DNA of 64,000 bases from Photobacterium gaetbulicola Gung47 (GTDB lineage Bacteria; Pseudomonadota; Gammaproteobacteria; Enterobacterales; Vibrionaceae), in NCBI GenBank assembly GCA_000940995.1, contig CP005974.1, forward strand, positions 3,596,001 to 3,660,000, given 5' to 3'. Below the pieces are notes generated by a model. It was given only the letters and a program-made list of their open reading frames with translations. It searched no databases and was not told the origin of the DNA. A program made the position numbers and the translations under genes. Below, in pieces: positions 8,991-18,438 of the stretch (its first letter is position 1; each line of letters opens with the position of its first letter).

Positions 8991-9017
8991 AAAAACCGGC
9001 CAATTGGCCGGTTTATT
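8991..9017 (-). terminator. Terminator of dapB
   Basis: On the minus strand AAACCGGCC pairs with GGCCGGTTT around AATT, followed by a T-run, just after the dapB stop codon. Confidence 0.88.
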
Positions 9018-9025
9018 AACATCCA

Positions 9026-9835
9026 TTACAGCTCATCGAGCCCTAGCACATCGTGCATGGTATAGAAGCCCGCCGGCTTGCTATTTAGCCATGCTGCCGC
9101 GCGGACAGCACCGCTGGCAAAGGTCATACGATCGGTCGCCTTGTGAGTGATTTCCACTCGCTCACCGATATCGGCAAACATGGCGGTATGCTCACCCACA
9201 ATGTCGCCGGCACGGATGGTCGCAAAACCGATCTCATCGCGGCTGCGCTCACCGGTGATCCCTTCGCGAGCATAGACAGCGACATCGCTCAGCTTGTTGC
9301 CCATCGCCCCGGCGATTGCTTCCCCCATACCGATAGCGGTTCCGGACGGCGCATCCACCTTGTGGCGGTGGTGGGCTTCGATCACTTCGATATCACAGTA
9401 ATCACCCATCACCTTGGCGGCTTTCTCCAGTAATTTGAACACCAGGTTGACACCGACACTGTAGTTCGGGGCCATCACAACAGGGACAGACTTAGCAGCC
9501 TGATCGATTTGGCCACGCTCATCATCGCTAAATCCCGTGGTACCTATGACGATTTTCTTGCCATGCTGCTGGCAGAAAGCCAGGTTAGCCAACGTTGCAG
9601 CCGGTGCAGTAAAGTCGATCAGTACGTCAAAGTCATCAACGGCTTTGACCAAATCCTCGACAATAATCACCGACACCGGACCAATCCCTGCCAGCTCACC
9701 GGCATCAGCACCAATCAGTGTCGACTCAGGACGCTCGGTCGCCGCACCTAACACTGCCTGCTCGGACAAGTGTGTCGCTTTCAGTAACTGGCGGCCCATA
9801 CGTCCTGCCGAGCCAGCAATCGCAATTCTTACCAT
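9026..9835 (-). CDS. dapB: 4-hydroxy-tetrahydrodipicolinate reductase
   Basis: A 269-residue enzyme of the diaminopimelate/lysine pathway that reduces HTPA with NAD(P)H in the cytoplasm. The N-terminal dinucleotide-binding loop (IAIAGSAGRMGRQL) and the catalytic/substrate segment EAHHRHKVDAPSGTA are intact, and length matches E. coli (273). The ATG at 9835 has GGGAGA about 9 bases upstream. It has its own terminator, so it is probably transcribed apart from carAB despite adjacency. Confidence 0.97.
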   Translation of the reverse strand: MVRIAIAGSAGRMGRQLLKATHLSEQAVLGAATERPESTLIGADAGELAGIGPVSVIIVEDLVKAVDDFDVLIDFTAPAATLANLAFCQQHGKKIVIGTTGFSDDERGQIDQAAKSVPVVMAPNYSVGVNLVFKLLEKAAKVMGDYCDIEVIEAHHRHKVDAPSGTAIGMGEAIAGAMGNKLSDVAVYAREGITGERSRDEIGFATIRAGDIVGEHTAMFADIGERVEITHKATDRMTFASGAVRAAAWLNSKPAGFYTMHDVLGLDEL

Positions 9836-9897
9836 TGCGCTTCATCTCCCTGGTTCTATGTTCTCTATACTCTCCAATGTAGCCTGTTGAGAAAGAT

Positions 9898-9926
9898 AAA
9901 AAAAGCCCCAGCAGAGGCCGGGGCTG
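9898..9926 (-). terminator. Terminator of the ribF-ileS-lspA-fkpB-ispH operon
   Basis: On the minus strand AGCCCC pairs with GGGGCT in a GC-rich hairpin, followed by a run of T, about 36 bases past the ispH stop codon. Confidence 0.85.
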
Positions 9927-9961
9927 ATAAATACAGTAAACAGAGCTTTAATCGCCTGTTA

Positions 9962-10903
9962 CTAGACGTTCTTGACCTGCAATTCACGCGGCACTTCGAA
10001 GAACATATTCTCTTCGCGGCCGGTCAGCTCATCGACACTGGCATCCGTCAGCGACTGGATGCGCGCAATGATCTGGTTCACCAGCTCTTCCGGTGCCGAT
10101 GCACCGGCGGTAACACCGATTTTCGTTTTCCCTTCGAACCACATCTGATCAACATCTTCAGGGCAATCGGTCAGGTAGCCCGGCGTACCCAGCTTCTCGG
10201 CCAGTTCACGCAGGCGGTTGGAGTTTGATGAATTCTTCGAGCCGACCACGATCATTACATCAACATCGGTAGACATTTCGCGTACCGCATCCTGACGATT
10301 TTGGGTCGCATAGCAGATATCGTCCTTGCGCGGCCCCTGGATCTCGGGAAAAACTTCGCGCAGCTTGTTGATCACATCAGCCGTCTCGTCGACCGACAAG
10401 GTGGTCTGGCTGACGTAGTGCAGGTTGCTTGGATCTTTCACGCTCAAAGCCTCGACATCTTCGGGCTTCTCAACCAGATACATCCCACCCGTCTCGCTCG
10501 AGTACTGCCCCATGGTACCTTCCACCTCAGGATGGCCGGCATGGCCGATCAGTACCACTTCCATATTGCGGCGACTGGCACGCGCCACTTCCATATGGAC
10601 CTTGGTCACCAGCGGGCAGGTCGCATCGAATACCGTCAACTGACGGGCCTTGGCTTCGCTGCGTACCGCCTGCGACACCCCGTGAGCCGAGAAAATCACA
10701 ATATTGTCGTCCGGCACTTCATGCAGTTCTTCGACAAAAATGGCACCGCGCTGTTTCAATCCCTCGACCACAAAACGGTTGTGGACCACTTCATGGCGGA
10801 CGTAAATCGGTGGCTGGTACATTTCCAGCGCACGCTCAACAATACTGATGGCTCGGTCGACACCGGCACAGAAACCCCGAGGGTTCGCGAGTAAGATTTT
10901 CAT
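9962..10903 (-). CDS. ispH: 4-hydroxy-3-methylbut-2-enyl diphosphate reductase
   Basis: A 313-residue [4Fe-4S] enzyme that makes IPP and DMAPP, the last step of the non-mevalonate isoprenoid pathway. The three cluster cysteines are visible in GFCAGVDRA (residue 12), DATCPLVTKVH (about 96) and DICYATQNRQ (about 197). The catalytic Glu lies in HPEVEGTMGQ. It starts 12 bases after fkpB and is the last gene of the operon, as in many gammaproteobacteria. Confidence 0.97.
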   Translation of the reverse strand: MKILLANPRGFCAGVDRAISIVERALEMYQPPIYVRHEVVHNRFVVEGLKQRGAIFVEELHEVPDDNIVIFSAHGVSQAVRSEAKARQLTVFDATCPLVTKVHMEVARASRRNMEVVLIGHAGHPEVEGTMGQYSSETGGMYLVEKPEDVEALSVKDPSNLHYVSQTTLSVDETADVINKLREVFPEIQGPRKDDICYATQNRQDAVREMSTDVDVMIVVGSKNSSNSNRLRELAEKLGTPGYLTDCPEDVDQMWFEGKTKIGVTAGASAPEELVNQIIARIQSLTDASVDELTGREENMFFEVPRELQVKNV

Positions 10904-10915
10904 TGCTAACTGCTC

Positions 10916-11350
10916 TTAGTTTTCAATGGCAACGACTTCAACTTCGAAAGTCACACGCTGCCCTGCAAGCGGGTGATTGAAATCAACGGTCACAGAGTCA
11001 CCGAGAACTTCTGTAATGATGCCCGGAATATCGCTGCCGTCAGGACCGGCAAAGGCGATAATATTGCCGACCTCGGCCGGGGCATCGGTACCAAATTTGG
11101 TACGGTCAACATGGTGGATGTTATCTGGGTTTGGCAAGCCAAACGCATCTTCCGGCTCAAGGTCGAAGCTGCTCTTCTGCCCTTGTGCCAAGCCCAGCAG
11201 ACATTTTTCGAAATTGTCTGTCAGGCTGCCATCGCCCATGTTGAATTTTGCCGGTTTGCCCATCGCCTGGGTTGAATCTGCCACAGAGCCATCTTCAAGT
11301 TTGATGGCAAAGTGCATGAGTACTTCACTGCTTTCCGTAATGACCGACAT
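10916..11350 (-). CDS. fkpB: FKBP-type peptidyl-prolyl isomerase, SlpA/FkpB type
   Basis: A 144-residue protein with the SlyD/SlpA layout: an FK506-binding fold with an inserted flap (FDLEPEDAFGLPNPDNIHHVDRTKF). It begins with the usual LMHFAIKLEDGSVADST. These proteins are prolyl isomerases and holdase chaperones. It has no His-rich metal-binding tail, which separates it from SlyD. AAGGA precedes the ATG. It lies between lspA and ispH, exactly as in E. coli. Confidence 0.93.
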   Translation of the reverse strand: MSVITESSEVLMHFAIKLEDGSVADSTQAMGKPAKFNMGDGSLTDNFEKCLLGLAQGQKSSFDLEPEDAFGLPNPDNIHHVDRTKFGTDAPAEVGNIIAFAGPDGSDIPGIITEVLGDSVTVDFNHPLAGQRVTFEVEVVAIEN

Positions 11351-11392
11351 GTAGGATCCTTCTCTCTAATTATACCCGCCCATTTAACAACA

Positions 11393-11423
11393 AAGCGCCG
11401 CCCGTATCAACGGACGGCGCTTA
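11393..11423 (-). other. Hairpin between lspA and fkpB
   Basis: A GC-rich inverted repeat (AAGCGCCG...CGGCGCTT on either strand) fills the only sizeable gap of the operon (97 bases). On the minus strand only TTGTTGTT follows, so it may partly attenuate or stabilise mRNA rather than end transcription. Confidence 0.45.
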
Positions 11424-11447
11424 GGGATATTTGAGCCTTAGGCCGAT

Positions 11448-11984
11448 TTAGTGCTTAACCGCTTGCTTCTTCTTGTCCTTATCAGACAAGAAGCCATCAA
11501 GGATAATCAGACCGGCACCGATACATATGCCCATGTCGGCAATATTAAAGGCCGGCCAATGGTAGCTCCCAACATAAAAATCAAGGAAGTCGACCACAAA
11601 GCCGTGGTACAGACGGTCAAACAAGTTGCCCAATGCCCCGCCAATGATCAGGGCATAGGAAACATTGGCCAGTTTTTGGGTCGCCGGCAGCTTGCGCATC
11701 CAGAACACCAGCATGGAGCAGACCCCAAGAGCTATCGCTGCAAACAGCCAACGCTGCCAACCGCCAGCATCACTCAAAAAGCTAAAAGCCGCCCCGGTAT
11801 TGTGGACGTAAAGCAAATTAAAGAATGGCAGCAGTTCAATACGGTTTGGCCAACCGTACTCCATCGTATTCATGACTAGCAGCTTGCTGCCAATATCAAC
11901 AATGAACACCAGAGCCGCTAGCCATAGCCAGCGAACCCCAGATTGCTTCAGCGATAGTCCGTTTTCAGACGATAACTTACTCAT
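11448..11984 (-). CDS. lspA: Lipoprotein signal peptidase (signal peptidase II)
   Basis: A 178-residue inner-membrane aspartic protease that cuts signal peptides from prolipoproteins after Lgt has acted. Four hydrophobic segments are visible. The catalytic aspartates lie in GALGNLFDRLYHG and in AFNIADMGI. Its start codon overlaps the ileS stop codon by one base (TAATG), which points to translational coupling. The tail is Lys-rich. Confidence 0.96.
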   Translation of the reverse strand: MSKLSSENGLSLKQSGVRWLWLAALVFIVDIGSKLLVMNTMEYGWPNRIELLPFFNLLYVHNTGAAFSFLSDAGGWQRWLFAAIALGVCSMLVFWMRKLPATQKLANVSYALIIGGALGNLFDRLYHGFVVDFLDFYVGSYHWPAFNIADMGICIGAGLIILDGFLSDKDKKKQAVKH

Positions 11985-14815
11985 TAGGCAAACTTACGCT
12001 CTTCACCTTCACCTTCGACATTGCTGACACAGCGGCCACACACTTCTTCGTGACCTTCGATTGTGCCAACATCGGCAACGTGGTGCCAACAACGGTCACA
12101 CTTCGCCGCTTCAGAAGCTGCTACAGTCACAAACAAACCTTCAACGTCAGTCTCCTGCGCACCTTCTGGCTTGCTGTCTGCAACAACGACTTCTGCTTTA
12201 GAGGTTAGCAGAACAAAGCGCAGTTCATCTTCCAGCTTGTTCAGCTTAGCAGCCAGTGCTTCAGAGGCATGAAGGGTCACTTCCGCCTGCAGCGCACCAC
12301 CGATCACTTTGTCCTTACGCGCGCCCTCAAGCAGTTTGTTCACCGCGCCACGTACGGTCTGGATTTCAGCCCAGAATTCGTTGCTTAGCTCTTCGCCTTC
12401 CGCTAGGCCGAACAGACCTTCGAACCACTCACCAGTGAACACGAACTTATCGCGCTGGCCTGGCATCTCGTTCCAGATCTCATCAGCAGTGAACGACATG
12501 ATAGGTGCCATCCAGCGGACCAGAGCTTCTACGATGTAGTATAGTGCGGTCTGGCAGCTACGCTGGGCATGACCACCACGCTTGGCAGTGTACTGACGGT
12601 CTTTGATCACATCCAGGTAGAATGAGCCCATTTCAACCGAACAGAACTGCATCAGACGCTGAGTTACCGCGTGCAGGTTGTACTCATCGTACGCCTTGAT
12701 GATTTCTTCCTGTGCGGCCATCGCACGGCCAACAGCCCAGCGATCCAGTGCAACCATCTCTTCTGGTGCAACTAGGTCAGTTTCAGGGTTGAAACCGCTT
12801 AGGTTCGCCAGGAAGAAGCGAGAGGTGTTACGGATACGGCGGTAAGCATCAGCAGAGCGCTTAAGGATCTCGTCAGATACTGCAACTTCGCCGGTGTAGT
12901 CAGTCGATGCAACCCATAGGCGCAGGATGTCAGCACCCAGTTTGTTGGTCACATCTTTCGGTGCCACAACGTTACCGACAGACTTGGACATCTTGCGACC
13001 CTGACCATCAACCACGAAACCGTGAGTCAGCACTTGCTTGTAAGGTGCTTCGCCTTTCATCGCCACTGAAGAGATCAGTGAAGACTGGAACCAACCACGG
13101 TGCTGGTCAGAACCTTCTAGGTATAGATCGGCGCTATTGCCGTTGTACTCTTCGCGGCTATCAACCACAGAGAAGTGAGTTACACCCGAGTCGAACCATA
13201 CATCTAGAGTATCCAGTACTTTTTCGTACTTGGCGGCATCTTCTTCACCCATGATTTCTGCAGGGTCAAGATCCCACCATGCCTGGATACCTTTCTGCTC
13301 AACAAGCTGTGCCACCTTCTCGATCAGCTCAGCGCTGTTCGGGTGAAGATCTTGCGTTTCTTTGTGAACAAACAGGGCAATTGGCACACCCCAAGTACGC
13401 TGACGAGAGATACACCACTCAGGGCGACCTTCAACCATACCTTCGATACGGCTCTGGCCCCACTCAGGCATCCACTCAACCGCTTTGATTTCTTCCAGCG
13501 CTTTAGCACGAAGGCCTGCCTGGTCCATCGACACGAACCACTGCGGCGTAGCACGGAAGATGATTGGCGTCTTGTGGCGCCAGCAATGTGGGTAGCTGTG
13601 CTCGTAAGCATGGTGGTGAAGCAACGCACCGTGCTCTTTCAATGTTTCAACAACCGCATCGTTGGCTTTGAATACGTGCTGACCGGCAAATAGCTCGGTA
13701 TCCGGTAGGTAAACACCATTGCTACCTACTGGGTTAGCCACTTCAAGGCCGTACTTCTGGCCGACAGCGAAGTCTTCCTGGCCGTGGCCCGGTGCAGTGT
13801 GTACACAACCCGTACCTGATTCAGTCGTTACGTGATCGCCCAGGATCACTGGTACCTCGAAGCTGTAGAATGGGTGGTTGAAACGTACCAATTCCAGATC
13901 GGCACCTTTACAGAAGCCAAGGTTGTGGAAATGCTCGATACCAGCACGGTCCAGAACATCTTTCGCCAGCTCAGAGGCAACGATCAAACGCTCTTTCTTC
14001 TCACCTTCAACCTGGATAAGCACGTATTCCAAGTCATCACGTACTGCAACCGCACGGTTGGCAGGCAATGTCCAAGGTGTTGTGGTCCAGATAACAATAG
14101 AGATATCGCCTTCGCCGGTGTGGCCGTCAGCACACTGGAACTTCGCTACAGTTGCAGCTTCGTCAGCCGCTTTAAAGCGAACATCGATAGAAGGAGACAC
14201 TTTGTCTTTGTATTCTACTTCGGCTTCAGCCAGTGCAGAGCCACAGTCTGTACACCAGTGAACAGGCTTGAAGCCTTTTAGCAGGTGACCCTGGTCGGCA
14301 ATCTTGCCCAGCGAGCGGATGATGTTGGCTTCAGTGCCAAAATCCATCGTGCGGTAAGGCTTGTCCCACTGACCCAGCACACCCAGACGCATGAAGCTTT
14401 CTTTCTGGCCTTCAACTTGACCGGCTGCGTAAGTGCGGCACTTTTCGCGGAATTCCGCAGCAGTAACCTTCTGGCCCGGCTTGCCCACTTTCTTCTCTAC
14501 CATCAACTCGATAGGAAGGCCGTGACAATCCCAGCCAGGAATGTATGGCGCATCAAAGCCTGACAGAGTCTTTGACTTAATAATAATGTCTTTAAGAATC
14601 TTGTTTAGCGCGTGACCAATGTGAATATCACCGTTGGCATATGGAGGGCCATCGTGCAGTACGAAGGATTTCTTACCCTTCTTGGCTTTACGAATTTCAC
14701 CGTAAAGATCTTCATCGTACCAACGCTTAAGCATTGCAGGCTCACGCTGAGCTAGGTTGCCTCGCATCGGAAACCCTGTTTCAGGCAGGTTCAGGGTATC
14801 TTTATAGTCGCTCAT
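11984..14815 (-). CDS. ileS: Isoleucyl-tRNA synthetase
   Basis: A 943-residue class Ia synthetase (E. coli 938) that charges tRNA-Ile. The HIGH motif (GDIHIGHALNK), the KMSKS loop (GRKMSKSVGNV), the CP1 editing region and the C-terminal zinc-binding cysteines (CDRCWHH and CGRCVSN) are all present. It overlaps the ribF stop by 4 bases and lspA by 1, so it is tightly coupled in the operon. The bacterial-type zinc tail argues against a mupirocin-resistant, eukaryote-like ileS2. Confidence 0.98.
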   Translation of the reverse strand: MSDYKDTLNLPETGFPMRGNLAQREPAMLKRWYDEDLYGEIRKAKKGKKSFVLHDGPPYANGDIHIGHALNKILKDIIIKSKTLSGFDAPYIPGWDCHGLPIELMVEKKVGKPGQKVTAAEFREKCRTYAAGQVEGQKESFMRLGVLGQWDKPYRTMDFGTEANIIRSLGKIADQGHLLKGFKPVHWCTDCGSALAEAEVEYKDKVSPSIDVRFKAADEAATVAKFQCADGHTGEGDISIVIWTTTPWTLPANRAVAVRDDLEYVLIQVEGEKKERLIVASELAKDVLDRAGIEHFHNLGFCKGADLELVRFNHPFYSFEVPVILGDHVTTESGTGCVHTAPGHGQEDFAVGQKYGLEVANPVGSNGVYLPDTELFAGQHVFKANDAVVETLKEHGALLHHHAYEHSYPHCWRHKTPIIFRATPQWFVSMDQAGLRAKALEEIKAVEWMPEWGQSRIEGMVEGRPEWCISRQRTWGVPIALFVHKETQDLHPNSAELIEKVAQLVEQKGIQAWWDLDPAEIMGEEDAAKYEKVLDTLDVWFDSGVTHFSVVDSREEYNGNSADLYLEGSDQHRGWFQSSLISSVAMKGEAPYKQVLTHGFVVDGQGRKMSKSVGNVVAPKDVTNKLGADILRLWVASTDYTGEVAVSDEILKRSADAYRRIRNTSRFFLANLSGFNPETDLVAPEEMVALDRWAVGRAMAAQEEIIKAYDEYNLHAVTQRLMQFCSVEMGSFYLDVIKDRQYTAKRGGHAQRSCQTALYYIVEALVRWMAPIMSFTADEIWNEMPGQRDKFVFTGEWFEGLFGLAEGEELSNEFWAEIQTVRGAVNKLLEGARKDKVIGGALQAEVTLHASEALAAKLNKLEDELRFVLLTSKAEVVVADSKPEGAQETDVEGLFVTVAASEAAKCDRCWHHVADVGTIEGHEEVCGRCVSNVEGEGEERKFA

Positions 14816-15783
14816 TGATTCTCGATTCCGTTACTTGGGCGAAGTTGGACATTATTACGCTCAGCCAGCCACACCCGTGCTGACTGCGCATCACGCTCGA
14901 TTTGTGCTTTTAACGCATCAAATGATTCAAATTTTATCTCGTCGCGCAGCTTGTGGCGCAGCACGACGTCAATCTTAGCTCCGTAGAGATCAGACTGGAA
15001 ATCAAACAGGTGTACTTCCAATTGACGGCGTACACCATTTACCGTCGGCCGACGGCCGACATTGGCCACCCCGGTAAGCGGAGTATCGGCCACGCCGTAG
15101 ACGTCGACGGCATAAACGCCAGAAACCGGAGAGACCCGGCGTTTTAGTGGGACATTGGCTGTCGGAAACCCGATCGTCCGCCCTAGTTTTCGCCCATGGG
15201 AGACGCGACCGCTGATACTGAACGGACGCCCCAGCATGGACTCAGCCAGCTCGAGCTGATCCTCAGCCAAAGCCTGACGGATTGCCGTACTGCTGACACG
15301 CTGCGCGGAGACACAGAAACTCTGGGTACTCACCACAGTAAAACCATATTCTTTACCGGCAGCTTGTAACATGGCGAAATCCCCGCTGCGGCCTTTGCCG
15401 AAGCGAAAGTCGTCACCAACTACCAGAAACTTAACACCCAATTGCTCAACCAACAAGCGGCGGACAAAATCTTGTGCCGACAAATTGGCGAAATGGCGAT
15501 TGAAGGTGACGCACAGGAAACGATCCAAACCTTGCTCTTTCAAGCGTAAGTATTTGTCTCGAAAACGCGTTAACCGAGCGGGTGCCTGGTCTCCGGCAAA
15601 CAGCTCCTGAGGTTGGGGTTCAAAGCTCATCACTGTCGCCGGACAGCCGAGCGCCTTCGCCTTGGCCATGACATTGCGTAGCACTGCCTGGTGACCTAGG
15701 TGAACACCATCAAAATTACCAATCGTCAGCACACAACCGCGGTGCTTTGGCTGGATATTATGTATTCCTCGGATCAATTCCAT
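14812..15783 (-). CDS. ribF: Bifunctional riboflavin kinase/FAD synthetase
   Basis: A 323-residue enzyme that phosphorylates riboflavin to FMN and adenylates FMN to FAD. The N-terminal nucleotidyltransferase motif GNFDGVHLGHQAVL and the C-terminal kinase motif GRTIGFPTANV are visible. It is the first gene of the operon ending in ispH. Its last four bases overlap the ileS start. A 132-base gap separates it from murJ upstream; read-through from murJ is possible. Confidence 0.97.
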   Translation of the reverse strand: MELIRGIHNIQPKHRGCVLTIGNFDGVHLGHQAVLRNVMAKAKALGCPATVMSFEPQPQELFAGDQAPARLTRFRDKYLRLKEQGLDRFLCVTFNRHFANLSAQDFVRRLLVEQLGVKFLVVGDDFRFGKGRSGDFAMLQAAGKEYGFTVVSTQSFCVSAQRVSSTAIRQALAEDQLELAESMLGRPFSISGRVSHGRKLGRTIGFPTANVPLKRRVSPVSGVYAVDVYGVADTPLTGVANVGRRPTVNGVRRQLEVHLFDFQSDLYGAKIDVVLRHKLRDEIKFESFDALKAQIERDAQSARVWLAERNNVQLRPSNGIENQ

Positions 15784-15915
15784 GCGTCAAGTTCATTTTC
15801 GCAGAGTGAAAAACTGACGGATTATATACTACTCTGGGTCCATCATACCAATCTGAATCATATTCAGGCGATTTTGCGGGGATTTTATCACCACCCGCAT
15901 TGTGATTCTGTCACT

Positions 15916-17475
15916 TTAACTGGCGGCACGCAGGTGGCGAGGGCGAACGCCCATCAGCATAACGGCCACGAGATATACCCCAGCACCGACACCAATAAGA
16001 CCCGCCAGCCACAGCACACGGTCAAGCAAAGTCCACTCCAACCACACCGTCATTTCAGGCAGAACCCACAATAGGGTGCCGACCATGGCAGCACCTGCGA
16101 CAACAAGGCGCAAGACAAACCCCAAAGTTTCACCCGTCACCTTGTATACACCGGTAATATGCAGGCCACGGTATAGCAGGGCGGCGTTAACCAGTGCCGA
16201 CAGCGCCGTGGCCATCGCTAGACCCACATAGCCATAGAAGTAAGCGAAGATGGCATTGAAGAACATATTCGTCACCATAGCGACAATACCAAATTTCACC
16301 GGAGTTTTCGTATCCTGCCTTGCGTAATAGCCCGGTGCCAGTACCTTGATTAGCATAAAGTTAAGCAAGCCGGATGCATAAGCCAGCAGTGACATGGATG
16401 CCATCTGTACATCATTGGGGCTAAATTCACCACGCATGAACAAGACCATCAGCATCGGCTTGGCCAGCACCATCAGTCCGAGCATCGCAGGGATCCCCAG
16501 CAGCAATACCATGCGCACCCCCCAATCCATGGTATGGGCGAACTGCTCGGGGCTTTGGTCAACGTGTTTGCGTGACAGCGCCGGCAGGATCACCGTAGCA
16601 ATGGCAATACCGAACAGACCCAGCGGGAATTCCAGCAAGCGGTCGGAGTAATACAGCCAGCTGATAGAGCCTGTGGTCAGGAAGCTGGCAATGAAGGTAT
16701 CAAACAACAGGTTGATCTGGCTAACCGAAACACCAAATAGCGCCGGGATCATCAGGGTGCGGATCTTCACCACCCCCGGGTCGTTCCACCCCCATTTCGG
16801 CTTCACCAGCATGCCTTCCTTATATAAAAAAGGCAGCTGGAACAAAAACTGGATCAGACCACCGAGGAACACCCCCAATGCCAAGCCAATTTCAGGCTGT
16901 TCGAGGTTAGGTGAAACAAACCAGGCACAACCAATGATCGCGACATTGAGAAACACTGGGGTAAATGAAGAAACGGCAAATTTCCCCAAGGTGTTGAGGA
17001 TCGCCCCCGACAGAGCAACGAAGGTGATGAACCACAGGTACGGGAAGGTAATTTTCAGCAGCAGGCTGGCCAGCTCAAATTTCGGCGCCGACGGGCCATC
17101 GTTTAGCCAGTCGATAAACCACCCGGCCCCGAACAAGGCCGTGACCACGCCCGAGCCGACTATGCCCAGCAGGGTCACCACAGTGACAATCACGCCCAAG
17201 GTCCCCGACGCCCGGGCAATCAATTGCCGGGTACGATCTATCTCGCCAGAAGCATGGTATTCAGTCAGAACCGGAACAAAGGCTTGCGAAAAGGCCCCCT
17301 CGGCAAACAGCCGCCGCAGAAAATTGGGGATTTTATTGGCAAAGAAGAAAACATCGGCCGCAGCCCCGGCCCCCATCAGGTTGGCAACAACGACATCGCG
17401 CACCAAACCAAGCACCCGAGAGACCAATGTCATGGTGCTGACAATCAGTCCTGAGCGCAAAAGACGCTTGCTCAC
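15916..17475 (-). CDS. murJ: Lipid II flippase
   Basis: A 519-residue polytopic MOP-superfamily protein with about 14 hydrophobic segments that flips lipid II across the inner membrane. The N-terminus (TLVSRVLGLVRDVVVANLMGAG...NKIPNFLRRLFAEGAFSQAFVPVL) is diagnostic of MurJ. The start is taken as GTG at 17475: GAGG precedes it and the product begins (M)SKRLLRSG. An ATG 16 codons further upstream adds unrelated residues. It is divergent from rpsT, as in E. coli relatives. Confidence 0.95.
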   Translation of the reverse strand: MSKRLLRSGLIVSTMTLVSRVLGLVRDVVVANLMGAGAAADVFFFANKIPNFLRRLFAEGAFSQAFVPVLTEYHASGEIDRTRQLIARASGTLGVIVTVVTLLGIVGSGVVTALFGAGWFIDWLNDGPSAPKFELASLLLKITFPYLWFITFVALSGAILNTLGKFAVSSFTPVFLNVAIIGCAWFVSPNLEQPEIGLALGVFLGGLIQFLFQLPFLYKEGMLVKPKWGWNDPGVVKIRTLMIPALFGVSVSQINLLFDTFIASFLTTGSISWLYYSDRLLEFPLGLFGIAIATVILPALSRKHVDQSPEQFAHTMDWGVRMVLLLGIPAMLGLMVLAKPMLMVLFMRGEFSPNDVQMASMSLLAYASGLLNFMLIKVLAPGYYARQDTKTPVKFGIVAMVTNMFFNAIFAYFYGYVGLAMATALSALVNAALLYRGLHITGVYKVTGETLGFVLRLVVAGAAMVGTLLWVLPEMTVWLEWTLLDRVLWLAGLIGVGAGVYLVAVMLMGVRPRHLRAAS

Positions 17476-17544
17476 AAAAAAAACCTCATAAAGATGGCCC
17501 CAAAAGGTGACTTCCGTAGCCAAATGCTGGTAAAATCTGCCGCC

Positions 17545-17574
17545 ATATTAACCGTGTTAATCCGCAAGTGCCAA
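17545..17574 (-). promoter_or_regulatory. Candidate murJ promoter
   Basis: On the minus strand TTGGCA (17574-17569), an 18-base spacer and TAATAT (17550-17545). The predicted start is about 60 bases before the GTG. Confidence 0.5.
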
Positions 17575-17608
17575 TTCAATTGGTTAGGCGGTTATTTGCA
17601 CAAATCAT

Positions 17609-17637
17609 TTGACAATCTTTGGCTAAACAGGCATAGT
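17609..17637 (+). promoter_or_regulatory. rpsT promoter
   Basis: A perfect TTGACA (17609-17614), a 17-base spacer and CATAGT (17632-17637), giving a start near 17644 and a short leader before the TTG start codon. Confidence 0.65.
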
Positions 17638-17682
17638 CCTCGGCCTTAAAATGTCACCGTACCAAGTTTTGGAGTTATACCC

Positions 17683-17943
17683 TTGGCTAACATCAAATCT
17701 GCTAAGAAACGTGCGATCACTTCTGAAAAACGTCGCCAGCACAACGCTAGCCGTCGTTCAATGATGCGTACTTTCTTCAAGAAAGTTATTGCTGCTATCG
17801 AAGCGGGCAACAAAGAAGCTGCTACTCAAGCTTTCGCTGAAATGCAACCTGTTATGGATCGCATGGCTACTAAAGGCCTGATCCACAAAAACAAAGCTGC
17901 ACGTCACAAAGCTCGTCTAGCTGCGAAAATCAAAGCTCTTTAA
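17683..17943 (+). CDS. rpsT: 30S ribosomal protein S20
   Basis: An 86-residue basic protein (MANIKSAKKRAITSEKRRQ...) that binds 16S rRNA early in 30S assembly. It starts with TTG, preceded by GGAG at 8 bases. E. coli rpsT also uses a UUG start, which takes part in S20 autoregulation, so the rare start is a conserved trait and not an error. A strong terminator follows. Confidence 0.98.
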   Translation: MANIKSAKKRAITSEKRRQHNASRRSMMRTFFKKVIAAIEAGNKEAATQAFAEMQPVMDRMATKGLIHKNKAARHKARLAAKIKAL

Positions 17944-17962
17944 TTTGAGTTTCTGATTTTGA

Positions 17963-17992
17963 TAAAAAAACCGGCTTACGCCGGTTTTTTTA
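17963..17992 (+). terminator. Terminator of rpsT
   Basis: AAACCGGC pairs with GCCGGTTT around TTAC, followed by a run of T, about 20 bases past the stop codon. Confidence 0.88.
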
Positions 17993-18015
17993 TATCTGCT
18001 TATCCGCAATCGAAT

Positions 18016-18035
18016 CGCTGCGCTGCGCTGCGCTG
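18016..18035. repeat. Four tandem copies of CGCTG abutting the hlyU stop codon
   Basis: A short perfect pentamer repeat ends exactly at the stop codon of the ArsR-family gene. Copy-number change here would not alter that protein. Confidence 0.6.
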
Positions 18036-18332
18036 CTAGGCTCCACAATACATCTTGTGTAGCAACTGCATCATTGCTTTGACCTCGTCGCTCTTGAGGC
18101 GGTAATACACCGTCTGAGCAACCTTCCTTGTTTCTACTAGGCCATCGCGCCGCAACCACGCCAAATGCTGTGACAATGCCGACTGACTGATCCCCAGTCG
18201 CTCACTCATCATGCCGACCGACATTTCTTCCTCCAGCAAGTAGCACAGGATGAATAAACGCCGCTCATTGGCCATTGCTTTTAGCAGAGCTACGGCTTTA
18301 GGGGCATTTTGCTCCATTTGCTGTAGTTCCAT
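18036..18332 (-). CDS. hlyU: HlyU-type ArsR/SmtB transcriptional regulator
   Basis: A 98-residue winged-helix regulator. The DNA-recognition helix (GISQSALSQHLAWLRRDGLV) and the wing (TRKVAQTVYYRL) are clear. HlyU of Vibrio lifts H-NS repression of haemolysin and RTX toxin genes and responds to redox state through two cysteines. Matching cysteines are seen in FILCYL and near the end in MYCGA, and no ArsR metal-binding CxC is present. The ATG at 18332 is preferred over a TTG six codons upstream because GGTGG lies 7 bases before it. The target genes are not in this window. Confidence 0.82.
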   Translation of the reverse strand: MELQQMEQNAPKAVALLKAMANERRLFILCYLLEEEMSVGMMSERLGISQSALSQHLAWLRRDGLVETRKVAQTVYYRLKSDEVKAMMQLLHKMYCGA

Positions 18333-18438
18333 ACTGCTACCACCAGTCAATTAAGTTAACGCTAATGTACTTAATTTAAACATGGTTTTCTAGCACACAG
18401 TATGGATATTTGAATTAAACGAACAAAAACCAGCAACT

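Larger units (their letters stand above)
8406..9025. other. dapB-carA intergenic region, strongly strand-biased
   Basis: About 620 bases with no convincing gene. It carries the carA promoter (8514-8542), a perfect 18-bp AT palindrome (8552-8569) and the dapB terminator (8991-9017). Between about 8570 and 8830 the plus strand is rich in A and C and poor in G. The E. coli carAB control region sits in the same place and carries ArgR, PurR, IHF and PepA sites. I could not recognise a good ARG box here. Confidence 0.6.

Noticed and set aside
16673..17491. 272-codon plus-strand ORF
   Set aside because: Antisense shadow of murJ.
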